The translations under genes were made by a program, and so were the position numbers. A stretch of 64,000 nt of DNA from Saprospiraceae bacterium (lineage in GTDB: Bacteria > Bacteroidota > Bacteroidia > Chitinophagales > Saprospiraceae). Within the stretch, counting starts at the first letter, position 1. Every line of letters starts with the position of its first letter. This document shows positions 46,134 to 55,729 of this stretch, one piece after another. Location: the NCBI GenBank assembly GCA_028285545.1, contig JANQPA010000068.1, positions 1-64,000 on the forward strand, given 5' to 3'. Under the pieces are notes generated by a model. That model worked only from the letters and a program-made list of their open reading frames with translations, did no database searches and had not been told where the DNA came from.

Positions 46134-47101
46134 AACTTTTTCGTCAACCTCTCTTTCACCTCTTCCCCCACAAAAGCATGCTCAATAGCCTCCAAATTAC
46201 ATTTCAGAAAATAAGCTTTTTTCCAACCAAACTCCTTTTCCAAAATGGTATATTCTTTATTAAGAGTAGTATCTGAAATCGTTCGGGCATCGGTATTGAC
46301 GCTCATAGATACGCCCGCCTGATAGATTCGATCAGCAGGATGATCCTGTATGGTGTCAATGACATTGGTTTGGACATTACTGGTCGGGCAAACTTCCAGG
46401 TGAATTTTCATTTCCCTAAGATGATCAATAAGTTTAGGGTCTTCAATACTTCTAACACCGTGGCCTATTCGGGAGGGCCGGAAGTGTTCCAGTGTTTCCC
46501 ATACGCTGTCTGCACCTCTGGCTTCTCCAGCATGGGCTGTAACATGAAATCCCTTTTGACGAGCATATTCAAAAGCCTTAATGTGCTCTTTGATTGGAAA
46601 GCCAGCCTCATCTGCAGCTATGTCAAAGCCTGCTACCATGGTACCCTGAAATTGCTCTACCAGTTTGACTGCTTTCATGCTTTGTTCTTCAGTATAATGC
46701 CGTAGAGTACATAAAATTAATCTGGCTTCAATCCCTGTTTCCGCAATTCCTTTAGCCGTTGCATCATTTACAATTTGAACCACTTCTTCAGGGCTTAAAC
46801 CCTTTTCCTGATGTTCCAAGGGTGCAAAGCGTATTTCGGCATAGATCACATTATCTGCTTTCAGCTGTTGAAATAAATCCAAAGTCACCAACTCCAATTC
46901 CTTTGGGGTCTGCATCAGATTGATGCCATTGATTGCTCTGGTCAAAAAATCTGCCAGATCTGTACATTTTACCGGTCCTACAAAGGATTCACGATAGGAT
47001 TCATAGCTGATATTTGGATTGAGTTGTTTGACTACTTCATAGCTTAAAGAGCAGTCAAGGTGGAGGTGGAGTTCGACTTTTGGTAGCTGCGCATAATTCA
47101 T
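46112..47101 (-). CDS. add: Adenosine deaminase
   Basis: 329 residues, usual length. Deaminates adenosine to inosine in purine salvage. Zinc ligands are in VELHLHLDC (the fold's usual HLHLDGS has Cys for Gly here), the VTAHAGE motif and RIGHGVR, with NTDAR near the end giving the last Asp. Variants with LDC and NTDART occur in bacterial relatives, so activity is likely retained. No signal peptide, so cytosolic. The 3' end lies inside a 26-bp inverted repeat that serves as its terminator. Confidence 0.93.
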   Translation of the reverse strand: MNYAQLPKVELHLHLDCSLSYEVVKQLNPNISYESYRESFVGPVKCTDLADFLTRAINGINLMQTPKELELVTLDLFQQLKADNVIYAEIRFAPLEHQEKGLSPEEVVQIVNDATAKGIAETGIEARLILCTLRHYTEEQSMKAVKLVEQFQGTMVAGFDIAADEAGFPIKEHIKAFEYARQKGFHVTAHAGEARGADSVWETLEHFRPSRIGHGVRSIEDPKLIDHLREMKIHLEVCPTSNVQTNVIDTIQDHPADRIYQAGVSMSVNTDARTISDTTLNKEYTILEKEFGWKKAYFLKCNLEAIEHAFVGEEVKERLTKKLKEGYMD

Positions 47102-47210
47102 TTATTACAATTCATTTTGGGATTGAAAATAAACCATAATATAGGAAGTCGAGCCTTCAAATTAGAAAGATTAGATGGAATTTTTTAATAAAAGTACTGC
47201 CTGTCTAAAT

Positions 47211-47348
47211 CAATGTCAATGTCAATAACAATGGCAATTTCAATAGTGACATTGACATTGCTATTGACATTGACATTGCTATTGACATTGAAATTGACAT
47301 TGCTATTGACATTGACATTGCTATTGCTATTGCCATTGACATTGTTAT
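47211..47348. repeat. Inverted hexamer repeat array (CAATNN / NNATTG)
   Basis: Six plus-strand units (CAATGT, CAATGT, CAATAA, CAATGG, CAATTT, CAATAG) are followed without a break by 17 units in the opposite orientation (mostly TGACAT and TGCTAT). The arms can pair imperfectly into a large hairpin. It lies just past the stop codon of the S74-chaperone protein gene and upstream of add. Confidence 0.9.
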
Positions 47349-47355
47349 TGCCCAA

Positions 47356-49455
47356 CTACTTATTTCCCATACGAGCTTCAAGAATGGAAAGTCTTGTTTC
47401 AAAGCCTTCAATTGATGCATTTTGTTTATCAATTATTTCTTGCTGTTCTTGTAAAGCTTTAATCAAAACAGGGATTAGAGCGGTGTAATTAACCCCATAC
47501 CGATCCAGATTTTCGTCATAAGTAACGATATTCTTAATCACTTTTTCAACTTCTTGTGCGATTAAGCCTAAGGATTTATCTTGTTGCTCATTATCTTTCC
47601 AAAAGTATTCGGTGGGTCGAAGTTTTAAAATATCAGCTAAGCCATACGAAATATCTGTGATATCCTTTTTTAGTCGCTTATCTGAGGCCTGTACAATGGA
47701 ATTGCCGATGTAAACTTTACCCCCGTTTTGTTGTAAATAGAGAATAGACGCTTTGCCATTACTGCGTGCCTGGATTTCGTTTTTATCCAATACAAGATTA
47801 TCAGAGCTAAGATATCCCAATAATAATTGGCCAGTTCCTTTTTTTAGAGATGCATCCGATCCAAGAACAATATGTAAAGGAACATCTGGTGTTGGAGCTC
47901 CAATGGTAACCTTTCCTCCCAGCTTAATGATCCGATTATCAAATTCACCATAGATTAAAGGATTACTCTGAAAAGGACCATGGCTAATATAAAGTTTATT
48001 ACTTCCGGTTTCATTCCAACCCGCATAGGTACCCAGGAACAAATTATTGCTCCCATTTTTATTTTGATCTCCTGCCCGCCATCCAATGCCAATATTATTA
48101 ATCCCATTTTGAATATCATTAAGCGCATGGACTCCAATTCCAATGTTCCTATTAGCATCTTTTACACTTTCTAAGGATTGCTTCCCAATGGCTATATTAC
48201 TATTCCCACCTTTATTAGATTTTAAGGCTTCGATGCCGAATGCGATGTTATTATTTCCTATGGTGTTATATTGTAAACTATTCAATCCAAAGGCTATATT
48301 TTCACTTCCTCCTGTATTATTTCCCAGGGATCTTTGGCCTAAAGCTATATTATTATTCCCTCCTGTGTTGTGAAATAAAGCATAGGCACCATTTGCAATA
48401 TTATAACTACCTCCTTTATTATTATACAATGCCTGATATCCACTGGCAATATTGTTTTCTCCTCCTACATTATTATATAGTGTAAAAGCTCCGTTAGCGA
48501 TATTATTTTTGCCTTCCGTATTGGAAAATAAAGACTTATAACCATTGGCCACGTTGAATTGCCCTGAAGTATTATTATACATAGATTGATATCCTAAGGC
48601 CAGATTAAAACTCCCAGAGGTATTACGGTAAAAAGATTCATAACCTAAAGCGATATTGTGGTTTCCCTTAGACACCCGATGAGCGGATCTAAACCCGATA
48701 GCAATGTTGTGGTTTCCTGAAGTGTTATAGAACAAAGATGCCGTACCCAGACCGATATTATTCCCCCCTGTGGAATTTTTTCTAAGCGGACCTGCATCGC
48801 CAATAGCAATATTTGAGTACCCGGTTGTATTATTTTCCAAAGAATGTATTCCCAAAGCTGTATTTCCAAATCCTTCTGAATTAAATCGGAGAGCATAATA
48901 CCCCAAAGCTATATTAACACCTCCTGTTGTATTTCTTCTTAAAGCATTAAATCCAATACCAATATTATGATTACCATTAAAATCATCCAGCTCACCCGCA
49001 TACTCTCCCACGTAAATCGACCCTCCTGTTCCTTTTGGGCTTAAGCCATTTAAGTGGGCTTGCCATTTACCCATTGCCTGGGTGTAGGGAATGCTTGAAA
49101 ACGGAGTCGTTCCAATTTCAATACCATCCATCCAGACATTTAAAAAATGCTGATCTTCAGCCCAGTTAATATCCTCAAATACATTTAATGTTGGTGTCCC
49201 TTTACCAATAACCACAGAGAATACACCATTATCATCAGTACTGGCAATATGTGTTTCGGAAAAGACGATTTCGCCATCAGCCTTTTCCTTCTTTATGTTA
49301 AAATCTAATGTCACCTCAGTGTTGATCATCAATTGGCCATTAGCATTTCTAGTCACTCCCTGGTAATTGATTCCTTGTTGTGCATAACAAAAAACAGTTA
49401 AGAATAAAGCTGCCAAACTTGCTTTTAGTCTAATTAGTAGTTCATAGTTTTTCAT
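47356..49455 (-). CDS. Secreted 17-residue-repeat protein with S74 chaperone tail
   Basis: 699 residues with a signal peptide (ending VFCYAQ). An N-terminal domain (about 28-130) is followed by roughly 18 repeats of 17 residues (about 164-480; consensus NIALGxxALxxNTxGxx), typical of trimeric left-handed beta-roll heads as in YadA/Hep-Hag proteins. The C-terminus (about 590-699; SDKRLKKDI, LGLIAQEVEKV, a coiled coil) is the intramolecular chaperone of endosialidase (Peptidase S74), which trimerises and cuts itself off before the Ser of SDKRL. Probably a surface fibre. It lies 5 nt after the T9SS protein gene. Confidence 0.88.
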   Translation of the reverse strand: MKNYELLIRLKASLAALFLTVFCYAQQGINYQGVTRNANGQLMINTEVTLDFNIKKEKADGEIVFSETHIASTDDNGVFSVVIGKGTPTLNVFEDINWAEDQHFLNVWMDGIEIGTTPFSSIPYTQAMGKWQAHLNGLSPKGTGGSIYVGEYAGELDDFNGNHNIGIGFNALRRNTTGGVNIALGYYALRFNSEGFGNTALGIHSLENNTTGYSNIAIGDAGPLRKNSTGGNNIGLGTASLFYNTSGNHNIAIGFRSAHRVSKGNHNIALGYESFYRNTSGSFNLALGYQSMYNNTSGQFNVANGYKSLFSNTEGKNNIANGAFTLYNNVGGENNIASGYQALYNNKGGSYNIANGAYALFHNTGGNNNIALGQRSLGNNTGGSENIAFGLNSLQYNTIGNNNIAFGIEALKSNKGGNSNIAIGKQSLESVKDANRNIGIGVHALNDIQNGINNIGIGWRAGDQNKNGSNNLFLGTYAGWNETGSNKLYISHGPFQSNPLIYGEFDNRIIKLGGKVTIGAPTPDVPLHIVLGSDASLKKGTGQLLLGYLSSDNLVLDKNEIQARSNGKASILYLQQNGGKVYIGNSIVQASDKRLKKDITDISYGLADILKLRPTEYFWKDNEQQDKSLGLIAQEVEKVIKNIVTYDENLDRYGVNYTALIPVLIKALQEQQEIIDKQNASIEGFETRLSILEARMGNK

Positions 49456-49460
49456 GGTTC

Positions 49461-49955
49461 CTATTGTTTTATGATTTTGAATGATTTTTTATATCGGGAA
49501 TGAATATTTGAAATGGTCAAAAAATAAATTCCACTTGTCAAATGGCGGATATCATAAGTCCTAATTTGACCTTGTATATCTTCTTTGATGTTTAAAACCT
49601 GCCTGCCTCTACTATCAAAAAGGCGGGTTTGGAAACTTGCAGGGCCTTCTAAGCCCATTTGGATTTGGATAAAATCTGATGTTGGATTCGGGAATACTGA
49701 CAAGCTCATTGGTTTTCTAGTTGAAGTTCTTCCAGGTAGGATCAATTCGCCCTTGAGCATGCCCCAAAATCCCTGATGAAACTTGTAACTGTTTTCAATT
49801 TCACCAACTATGGTTTCCCCTACCGTATAGTTGATAGAAAAGGTTTCATTTGATAAAGATTCACCAGCTACACCAAATACTTGTTTTGAAATTGATTGGC
49901 CAAAGGAGGGCAATGCAATGAGTAGAATAAATAAAGTGAGTATGTACCGTATCAT
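49461..49955 (-). CDS. T9SS-secreted protein with C-terminal sorting domain
   Basis: 164 residues: signal peptide (ending SFGQS), a short mature segment (about 21-75; SINYTVGETIVGEIE), then a T9SS sorting domain (about 85-164; SVFPNPTSDFIQIQM ... GIYFLTISN ... SFKIIKQ). The mature part is only about 60 residues, short for a cargo. It is paired with the S74 repeat protein 5 nt downstream and may help display it. Confidence 0.85.
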   Translation of the reverse strand: MIRYILTLFILLIALPSFGQSISKQVFGVAGESLSNETFSINYTVGETIVGEIENSYKFHQGFWGMLKGELILPGRTSTRKPMSLSVFPNPTSDFIQIQMGLEGPASFQTRLFDSRGRQVLNIKEDIQGQIRTYDIRHLTSGIYFLTISNIHSRYKKSFKIIKQ

Positions 49956-50071
49956 AAGCGATTTGGTTTTTTTGAATTTTTAGTTCAAAATTACCGGCAA
50001 TGCGATACTGAAGAAATGGAGTTTTGATGGATGGTTTTATTTATTTGATGGATGGTTTTTTCGAATAGATT

Positions 50072-52747
50072 TTACATTACCAGCCGATAGGTCAACTTAA
50101 TTAAAAAGGTATTTTGTAGTTTTTTACTAAACAACTTTGAATAAAGATTACTACCAAGTGAATGTAGAGGGTCGCCATTTTCTGTGGCTGCTTGGGACCA
50201 AACAAAATACATTTCTGAGCCAGGGATGTACTCCCAGCGTAGTACTAAATTTGACCTAAACTGCAAAAAGGAAAAATCGGGATTGCTAAAACTATAGTCA
50301 ATTTCTTTATCGGTATTTTCATCAATCAGATATCGATCTTCATTGGGGTAATACCTCATTTGTTGGGAAGAGTATTGATTGAATCTGTCGGAAAAATTGG
50401 TAGCCTTTGGACGGCTAATGTATTTGAATTGAGAATAACGTCCCTGGCTCACATAGGGTTGTCCCCAATATTGAATACTAAGATCCGGATTAATGATATA
50501 GTTTAGGCGAAAGGAAAATGATAGAGTTTGCTGATTCAAAAAGGCATTTACATATCTTGTGTGTGTGCCAAAGGAAAGGTTTTTCACATATTGCAGCTGA
50601 TCTTTTGAATTATGCATTCCCAGGCTTATAGATGTTTTTATAGCATTGGAAGGTTGATAGACAAGGGTTAATTCACTCCCCAGATAGCTCTTGCTTTTCT
50701 CTTTTGCAAAATCATATTGTATATATCCAAACATTCTCAATTTGTTACGCTGGTCTGAATAAAACCATATCCATTGGCTTAGTTCTGGATTCAATCGAAG
50801 CCTTGGTCCTCCTCTTAAGGCAGTATTTGAATAAAGAACCGGCCGATAATTAAAGTGGATACCTCCCTGCCAGTTGTTTTTTAGGGTGAAATCGGTGTTT
50901 AGATTCCATTCAATGCTTTTTAGTTGACCTCCAAAATCCCAGGCTACCCAATGTTTGTAATTAAATTGAATATTTCTAAAAATTGAAAAGGGTTTGGTAA
51001 TTCTATAAGCTGCCCAGGTATAATGCCGCCAATCGTCTGCAAGTCTTTGAAAACCCAAGTCATTAAGTTCTAGTTTAGGAGATCGCCAGGTTAGCCCACT
51101 TTCAAAAATTAAACCCTTCCCAATTCGTCCTACCTGTATATTCCCTCCTGTTCCAAATAGGGATCGAGCTTCGGTATCTAAGTTTAAATGAGAAGCATCT
51201 ACTCTATCAAAATTATGTTCATTGGATTTTTGAGTTGCGGTAATGGCTTCATAACTCCCATTGACCCTACTAAAAATGACATCTCCTCCCAGGTACCAGC
51301 TGCGATTATTCCAATGATGTTTAAAGTCTATTCCTCCCGAATAAGCTGATTGGTGTAGTCCTGTCAAATGATCAGGTAAATCTCTATTGCTTGCGGTAAA
51401 AATGCCTCCAATGTAAGAGTTGCGGTTATTAAAGTCTTTTTGAAGTCGGCCTACAAAATAATTGGTAAGTGGCTCAACGATTTCTTTTCGTTGTCTATTC
51501 TCATTGTCTCTAATTATTGCATATTCATTGGCGGTAATAGATTCCAAAAGGCCTATGGACCATCCATTTTTTGTTTTTCCACTAAATTTTACAGCAGCAA
51601 GGATTGAGGTATTGTTGGGAATATCTGCATGTTCATTATCCTTTAAATCAGGAGTAGAATATGGACGACGCCCAATCCGTCTCGAATAAAAGAGGTTATC
51701 TGAATCAAGAGTGTTTCCGGCTTTTGATGAGGATACCTGGTAAGTAAAAATATTTTTGTTTTCTACAAAGAAGGGGCGTCTTTCTTCAAAAAACACCTGA
51801 AAGCCATCAAGGGCAATACGTGACGGATCTGCTTCTACCTGGCCAAAATCAGGGTTTAGTGTAAAATCAATGCTTAGGTCATTACTAATAGTCCATTTGC
51901 CATCAACACCTACATTAAAATTATAATCGGTTCCATCTCTAAATGGGTTTCCTTCTTCTTTTTCATAAGTATCCAGGGAAGCCAGAACGAAGGGTTGAAT
52001 TTCTTTTTGTTTTTGAGGAACGAGATCTTTTAATCCATGAAGCTCACCAAATTGGCTTACCCAGCCATTTCCTTCTCTTGGAATCAATTGCCAGGAGGAA
52101 ATTTCTTCTTTCCTAAAAAGTCTTCTGATGACCTGAAGGCCCCATATTTGCTCTTTATCATTTCCAAATCTTAATTGGCTTAGTGGGATTTTTAATTCCG
52201 CTACCCAACCTTGCTCGTTTAACCCCGCTTTGGCAAACCAGATGGGATTCCAGCTTTTATCTATATTTTGGCCATCATTTGAAATCATTTTCTCGCCTTT
52301 AACTCCAGCAGCTGTCAAATTAAAAGAGAAGGCAGTTCGTAAATCATGATAACTGTCTATACTTACTTCGACCCAATCTCCCTCATAACCATCTCTTCTG
52401 GATAGCCTTTTTACAATTTTATCTGGTTCAGAATCCAAACTTAAAACACCAAAATACAGGTATCTGTCATCGTAGAGTATTTTGAATTGGGTCTGGAATT
52501 TGGGTTGTTTTCCTTCCTCCGGTTCTCGTTGTAAAAAGGAGCTACTCCAGGCTATTTGATCCCATGCCGGATCATCAAGCACTCCATCAATTACAGGAGG
52601 ATTTGAAGTCAATTTTTTAGTAATGAATTTGTTCTTTGGTCTAGATGCGATTTTAGAGTTTTCACCATTTTCCTGGGCAAAACCCCATAAAGGAGTCAGC
52701 AAAATCATCCACAGAAAGCAAGTGGGAATGAAAAGTGAATTATGCAT
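50072..52747 (-). CDS. DUF5916 outer-membrane protein with CBM9-like domain (second copy)
   Basis: 891 residues with a signal peptide (ending WGFAQ). A CBM9-like domain (about 50-215; VIDGVLDDPAWDQ, DDRYLYFGVLS) is followed by the DUF5916 barrel (about 250-891) with the DFGQVEADPSR motif and FFEERRPFFVE. It is about 145 residues longer than the copy at 2403, mainly in the barrel. It is divergent from the LytS-type kinase gene across a 355-bp gap. Confidence 0.87.
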   Translation of the reverse strand: MHNSLFIPTCFLWMILLTPLWGFAQENGENSKIASRPKNKFITKKLTSNPPVIDGVLDDPAWDQIAWSSSFLQREPEEGKQPKFQTQFKILYDDRYLYFGVLSLDSEPDKIVKRLSRRDGYEGDWVEVSIDSYHDLRTAFSFNLTAAGVKGEKMISNDGQNIDKSWNPIWFAKAGLNEQGWVAELKIPLSQLRFGNDKEQIWGLQVIRRLFRKEEISSWQLIPREGNGWVSQFGELHGLKDLVPQKQKEIQPFVLASLDTYEKEEGNPFRDGTDYNFNVGVDGKWTISNDLSIDFTLNPDFGQVEADPSRIALDGFQVFFEERRPFFVENKNIFTYQVSSSKAGNTLDSDNLFYSRRIGRRPYSTPDLKDNEHADIPNNTSILAAVKFSGKTKNGWSIGLLESITANEYAIIRDNENRQRKEIVEPLTNYFVGRLQKDFNNRNSYIGGIFTASNRDLPDHLTGLHQSAYSGGIDFKHHWNNRSWYLGGDVIFSRVNGSYEAITATQKSNEHNFDRVDASHLNLDTEARSLFGTGGNIQVGRIGKGLIFESGLTWRSPKLELNDLGFQRLADDWRHYTWAAYRITKPFSIFRNIQFNYKHWVAWDFGGQLKSIEWNLNTDFTLKNNWQGGIHFNYRPVLYSNTALRGGPRLRLNPELSQWIWFYSDQRNKLRMFGYIQYDFAKEKSKSYLGSELTLVYQPSNAIKTSISLGMHNSKDQLQYVKNLSFGTHTRYVNAFLNQQTLSFSFRLNYIINPDLSIQYWGQPYVSQGRYSQFKYISRPKATNFSDRFNQYSSQQMRYYPNEDRYLIDENTDKEIDYSFSNPDFSFLQFRSNLVLRWEYIPGSEMYFVWSQAATENGDPLHSLGSNLYSKLFSKKLQNTFLIKLTYRLVM

Positions 52748-53102
52748 AATAGTTCCGTTTAAGCTGAAACTATTTTACTTGCCTGATATAGAAAATAGAG
52801 ATTTGATGGATGGTTTAAACCATTTGATGGTTGACAAAAATTAGGAAATTGTTAAGGGGTAGTGTCAAAAGTAAAATTTTATAAAATTTTACTTTTGACT
52901 CATGCTGGTATCTAGCCAGTTTCCAAACTGGCGAAAATACTGTAGATTTTAAACAAACCATCAATCTATTTTTACCATTCATCAAATACTCCTGTTTCTA
53001 AAAAAGTTTTAGTCCTATATTTAATAGTAAATGATGGTCACTAATTTGAAATTGAGATTTAATAGAATTTACAGGAATGGACAAATTTAATTGAGAGTGC
53101 CA
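52748..53102. other. Divergent intergenic region with palindrome
   Basis: A 355-nt gap with no gene. It holds a 36-bp perfect palindrome (52864-52899) and a hairpin CCAGTTT-CC-AAACTGG (about 52917-52932). No clear promoter match was found for the two divergent genes. Otherwise AT-rich and unremarkable. Confidence 0.6.
52864..52899. repeat. 36-bp perfect palindrome
   Basis: Two 18-bp arms meet without a loop (GTCAAAAGTAAAATTTTA and its complement). With no loop and no U tract it is a better candidate for a protein-binding site or cruciform than for a terminator. Confidence 0.85.
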
Positions 53103-54953
53103 ATGAACTTAGACCTTAAAATATTATTAGTTTTAAGCCTCTGTACTACTACTAAAGCCTTTGCACAAGACTTTTGGAATAATTTGGATTTTGCACTTTT
53201 TGAACCTGGCACCAAAGAATACAACATAAACCAAATAGTTAGTCAGGATTCATTTTTTAAGCCCATTGAGGATCAAGCAGGCAAAACAAAACCATCAAAT
53301 GTCTATTGGCTAAGAGCCGATTTTTCGGCTCCACCTCCTATAGAAATTAATGATAGCATCTGGTATTTTAGGTTTAGAACGGTTGATCAGGGAGATCTTT
53401 ACTTTTTAGAAAATGATACGATTACTAAGATGCCTGTTGGGAAATTTGACCAGAACAGTAAATCCGTATTTCAGGGGCCTTTTTCGGAAGTTACACTCAG
53501 GAAAAATTCATTAATTAAGAACAGGTATTTGTATCTAAAAGTACGTGAACTTGCCAGCTTTGAAAATCCTTCCACCTGGCAGTTTGATTATGTATGCATT
53601 TATGAATATTCCAATACAGAAGTTCAAAAGCATCGCATTCCACTCTTTTCTTTTCTTGGTGTTTGCGCCATAATTTTCATTCTAACAACTGCCTTCTTTT
53701 TGTATTTTAAACAATCTCAATACTTCTATTATTCACTATATATTTTATTTATTTCAACTTATCTATCGGCAGAACCACTGGGTTTAAACAAGTTCTTATT
53801 TGGTGAAAATAGCATAGCATCACTTTGGTTTTCTCAAACCATAAAAATTCTTTTTAATGTAGTTTACATCTGGTTTTGTATGGCCTTTATAGATGTAAAA
53901 AACAATTATAATGCCATCTATAAACTGTTATTAGGGGTTATTTGTAGTGAGTTTTTCTTGATTGGCTTAAATACTTTTTTTCTTTTTAATCAATACCATC
54001 TGTTAAACATCTATTTGATTCATTTTCATCATATTTTTATGATTATTGCTGTAGCGGTTTATAGCATTGGGTATATCATCGTAAACAGAGTTGACAATTT
54101 ATCCTATTTCATTATTGCTGCCGCCTCGATTTACTTTTTGTCTTTTGTAGCTCAATATTATTTGCCTATCTCAGGCCCATCCGGCCAGATTTTTAAAGAC
54201 AATAACTATTATTTAATTATTGGATTTGCTTTGGAGATTGTCATTTTCACCTTCGGTTTTGCCTATAAAATTTTATTGGATTATAATGAGAAGTTAAGAT
54301 TTGAAAGAGAATCCATTGCCAATAAGACCATTGCTCTGCGTGCACAGATAAACCCGCATTTTATTTTTAATTCCCTGGGGTCGATACAGCATTTGATAAG
54401 CACTAATAATAAAGCATCTGCCCTAAAGTATCTGTCAAAATTCAGCAGATTTACTCGAAACGTTCTTGAATACTCCATTGAACCAGACATTCTGTTATCA
54501 GAAGAAATTAAGATGCTAAAGGATTATTTAGAATTAGAATCTTTACGTTTTAATGGATCCTTTAATTATAGCATTAATTTAGATCCTGACATAAACCCAG
54601 ATGCCATTGAGGTTCCTCTATTAGTAATCCAACCTTTTGTGGAAAATGCCATTATCCATGGTTTTTTACATAAAAAAGAAGGAGCAAAAGCGCTTGGTAT
54701 AAATTTTCTCAAGGAAGACAACTATTTAATTTGTGAAATTGATGATAATGGTGTGGGAAGAAATTTCCATCAAGAAAACAACTCAATTGGAAAGGGAAGG
54801 AAAAAATCAAGAGGACTAAAAGTTACAGCAGAACGTTTGGATATGTTTAATCAACTTACTGAGGAATCCAGCAATATTAGGATCATCGACAAAAAGTCAG
54901 AAGATGGTCAATCTTTAGGAACTAAGGTGATTATTAAAATTCTTATTCGTTAA
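53103..54953 (+). CDS. 7TMR-DISM histidine kinase (LytS-type)
   Basis: About 616 residues from the ATG at 53103; the open frame begins at a TTG 4 codons earlier, but this ATG gives a signal peptide (ending KAFAQ). A 7TMR-DISM extracellular domain (about 20-165) precedes seven transmembrane helices (about 178-385), then a short coiled coil and a His_kinase domain with H419 in RAQINPHFIFNSL, and a HATPase with DDNGVGR. Partner of the LytTR regulator 10 nt downstream. The signal is unknown, possibly a small carbohydrate or peptide bound by the DISM domain. Confidence 0.92.
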   Translation: MNLDLKILLVLSLCTTTKAFAQDFWNNLDFALFEPGTKEYNINQIVSQDSFFKPIEDQAGKTKPSNVYWLRADFSAPPPIEINDSIWYFRFRTVDQGDLYFLENDTITKMPVGKFDQNSKSVFQGPFSEVTLRKNSLIKNRYLYLKVRELASFENPSTWQFDYVCIYEYSNTEVQKHRIPLFSFLGVCAIIFILTTAFFLYFKQSQYFYYSLYILFISTYLSAEPLGLNKFLFGENSIASLWFSQTIKILFNVVYIWFCMAFIDVKNNYNAIYKLLLGVICSEFFLIGLNTFFLFNQYHLLNIYLIHFHHIFMIIAVAVYSIGYIIVNRVDNLSYFIIAAASIYFLSFVAQYYLPISGPSGQIFKDNNYYLIIGFALEIVIFTFGFAYKILLDYNEKLRFERESIANKTIALRAQINPHFIFNSLGSIQHLISTNNKASALKYLSKFSRFTRNVLEYSIEPDILLSEEIKMLKDYLELESLRFNGSFNYSINLDPDINPDAIEVPLLVIQPFVENAIIHGFLHKKEGAKALGINFLKEDNYLICEIDDNGVGRNFHQENNSIGKGRKKSRGLKVTAERLDMFNQLTEESSNIRIIDKKSEDGQSLGTKVIIKILIR

Positions 54954-54963
54954 AATCATTCTA

Positions 54964-55725
54964 ATGCATTTAAAAGCAGTCATTATTGAAGATGAAGAAA
55001 ATAATAGGGAAACGCTTCAAAACATGTTAGAAGAGTTTTGTGAGAACATTACCATTGTTGGCATGGCAGATTCAGTTGAAGATGCGGTATCCACCATCAA
55101 GCAAAACAAACCTGATGTTTTGTTTTTGGATATTGAAATAAAATCCGGATCTGGTTTTGATGTGCTTCATCAAACTTCTCACCTGGATTATGAGGTAATT
55201 TTCACTACTGCTTTTGATCAGTTTGCTATTAAAGCTATGCGGTTTAGCTCGCTCGATTATTTGCTTAAACCAATAGACCTGGAGGAACTGCAAGATGCTG
55301 TTGAAAAAGCCAAAAAGATCAAAAACCAAGAAATTTACAAGCAACAATTAGAAACTCTGATTCATAATCTAAAACAAGAAAAGCCAAAACTTAATAAAAT
55401 TTGCCTATCCACCGCCGATGGTTTAGATTTCATTGATGTAAATACCATTTTATATTGCAAAGCTAATGGTTCGTATACTGCCTTTGTTTTAGATGGCCAA
55501 AAAGAGATTTTGGTGAGTCGACATTTAAAAGAGTACGTCAGTTTATTTAATGATCATGATTTTATGCGCGTTCACAATAGTTTTTTAGTCAATTTAAATA
55601 ATGTTGAAAAATTTGTGAGAAATGATGGGGGATATATCATCATGAAAAATGGCGATCGTGTAAATATTTCAAGATCCAAAAAAGAACAATTTTTAGATGC
55701 AATGAAGTCATTGATTGGCAGGTAA
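54964..55725 (+). CDS. LytTR-family response regulator
   Basis: 253 residues. Receiver domain (about 3-120; VIIEDEENN, phospho-acceptor D56 in LFLDIEIKSGSG, K103 in LLKPIDLEE), then a LytTR DNA-binding domain (about 145-250; NTILYCKANGSYT, RVHNSFLVNLNNVEKF). It forms a two-component pair with the kinase before it (10-nt gap). LytTR proteins bind direct repeats in promoters; none was recognised here. Confidence 0.93.
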   Translation: MHLKAVIIEDEENNRETLQNMLEEFCENITIVGMADSVEDAVSTIKQNKPDVLFLDIEIKSGSGFDVLHQTSHLDYEVIFTTAFDQFAIKAMRFSSLDYLLKPIDLEELQDAVEKAKKIKNQEIYKQQLETLIHNLKQEKPKLNKICLSTADGLDFIDVNTILYCKANGSYTAFVLDGQKEILVSRHLKEYVSLFNDHDFMRVHNSFLVNLNNVEKFVRNDGGYIIMKNGDRVNISRSKKEQFLDAMKSLIGR

Positions 55726-55729
55726 TTCA

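Noticed and set aside
47205-47488. Open frames on both strands across the hexamer array
   Set aside because: They encode only Met/Ser/Ile or Thr/Leu alternations produced by the repeats and have no other coding feature.
48143-48485. Plus-strand frames inside the S74 repeat gene
   Set aside because: Repetitive Phe/Leu/Tyr-rich readings of the 51-bp repeat on the opposite strand; no independent coding signal.
52864-52899. Palindrome as a rho-independent terminator
   Set aside because: No loop, no U tract, and both adjacent genes start rather than end here.
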